NCBI GenBank assembly: GCA_023334545.1
Contig: JAADVB010000016.1
Location: 1-64,000, forward strand
DNA length: 64,000 nt
DNA from: Salisapilia sapeloensis
Lineage: Eukaryota; Oomycota; Peronosporomycetes; Peronosporales; Salisapiliaceae
Reading direction: 5' to 3'
The translations under genes were made by a program, and so were the position numbers. The notes below the pieces were generated by a model that was given only the letters and a program-made list of their open reading frames with translations, was not told where the DNA came from and searched no databases. How positions within the stretch are numbered: position 1 is the stretch's first letter; each line of letters starts with the position of its first letter. Positions 63,999-64,000 of the stretch are shown here, piece by piece.

Positions 63999-64000
63999 CA

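Overview
The window looks like nuclear DNA of a flagellate oomycete (stramenopile). The genes are eukaryotic: CCR4-NOT, COP9 signalosome, NSF, CBP/p300-type acetyltransferase, TREX-2-type PCI protein. Introns are very short (about 50-75 nt, GT...AG, often with a CTAAC/ACTAAT-like branch site). Several genes fit an oomycete in particular: START-like proteins with a FYVE-type zinc finger, a secreted endonuclease-fold protein, a secreted lipase, a chitin-deacetylase-like protein and an LRR membrane protein. A CFAP96-like gene suggests that flagellated zoospores are made. No species is assigned.

Layout. 1-4.4 kb: no intact gene; holds a perfect 12-bp-arm hairpin and a decayed START/FYVE copy on the minus strand. 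4.4-12.1 kb: nibrin (NBN), CSN5 and a 1508-residue protein with repeated ASH/MSP-like beta domains. 13.5-19.9 kb: secreted or surface genes (EEP-family nuclease, LRR membrane protein, polysaccharide deacetylase) in gene-poor, AT-rich DNA. 19.9-31.5 kb: a dense block with a CBP/p300-like acetyltransferase, two unnamed spliced genes, CNOT3, a serine racemase/threonine dehydratase, a membrane DnaJ and a mitochondrial carrier. 33.7-42.6 kb: START-like protein, cytosolic IleRS, RCHY1-type ubiquitin ligase, 6-phosphogluconolactonase and a secreted lipase of bacterial family I.5 type. 44.1-54.4 kb: NSF, two START/FYVE paralogs, an aldo-keto reductase, a CFAP96-like protein and a membrane cyclophilin-glutaredoxin fusion. 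56.9-64 kb: PCID2-like PCI protein, mitochondrial TilS-like lysidine synthetase, a coiled-coil protein, enolase, nucleolar FKBP and possibly the tail of a gene at the right edge.

Most neighbouring genes alternate strand, with convergent stops sometimes only a few bases apart (NSF and the START/FYVE gene: 4 bp). Many exon structures were rebuilt here from splice sites and reading-frame arithmetic. Start codons were chosen as ATG; some open frames extend further upstream only through TTG or GTG. The most unusual items are the TM-cyclophilin-glutaredoxin fusion, the zinc-site lipase resembling Firmicutes enzymes, the kinase-less LRR receptor with repeat-sized exons, and the CSN5 with a lengthened JAMM active-site loop.
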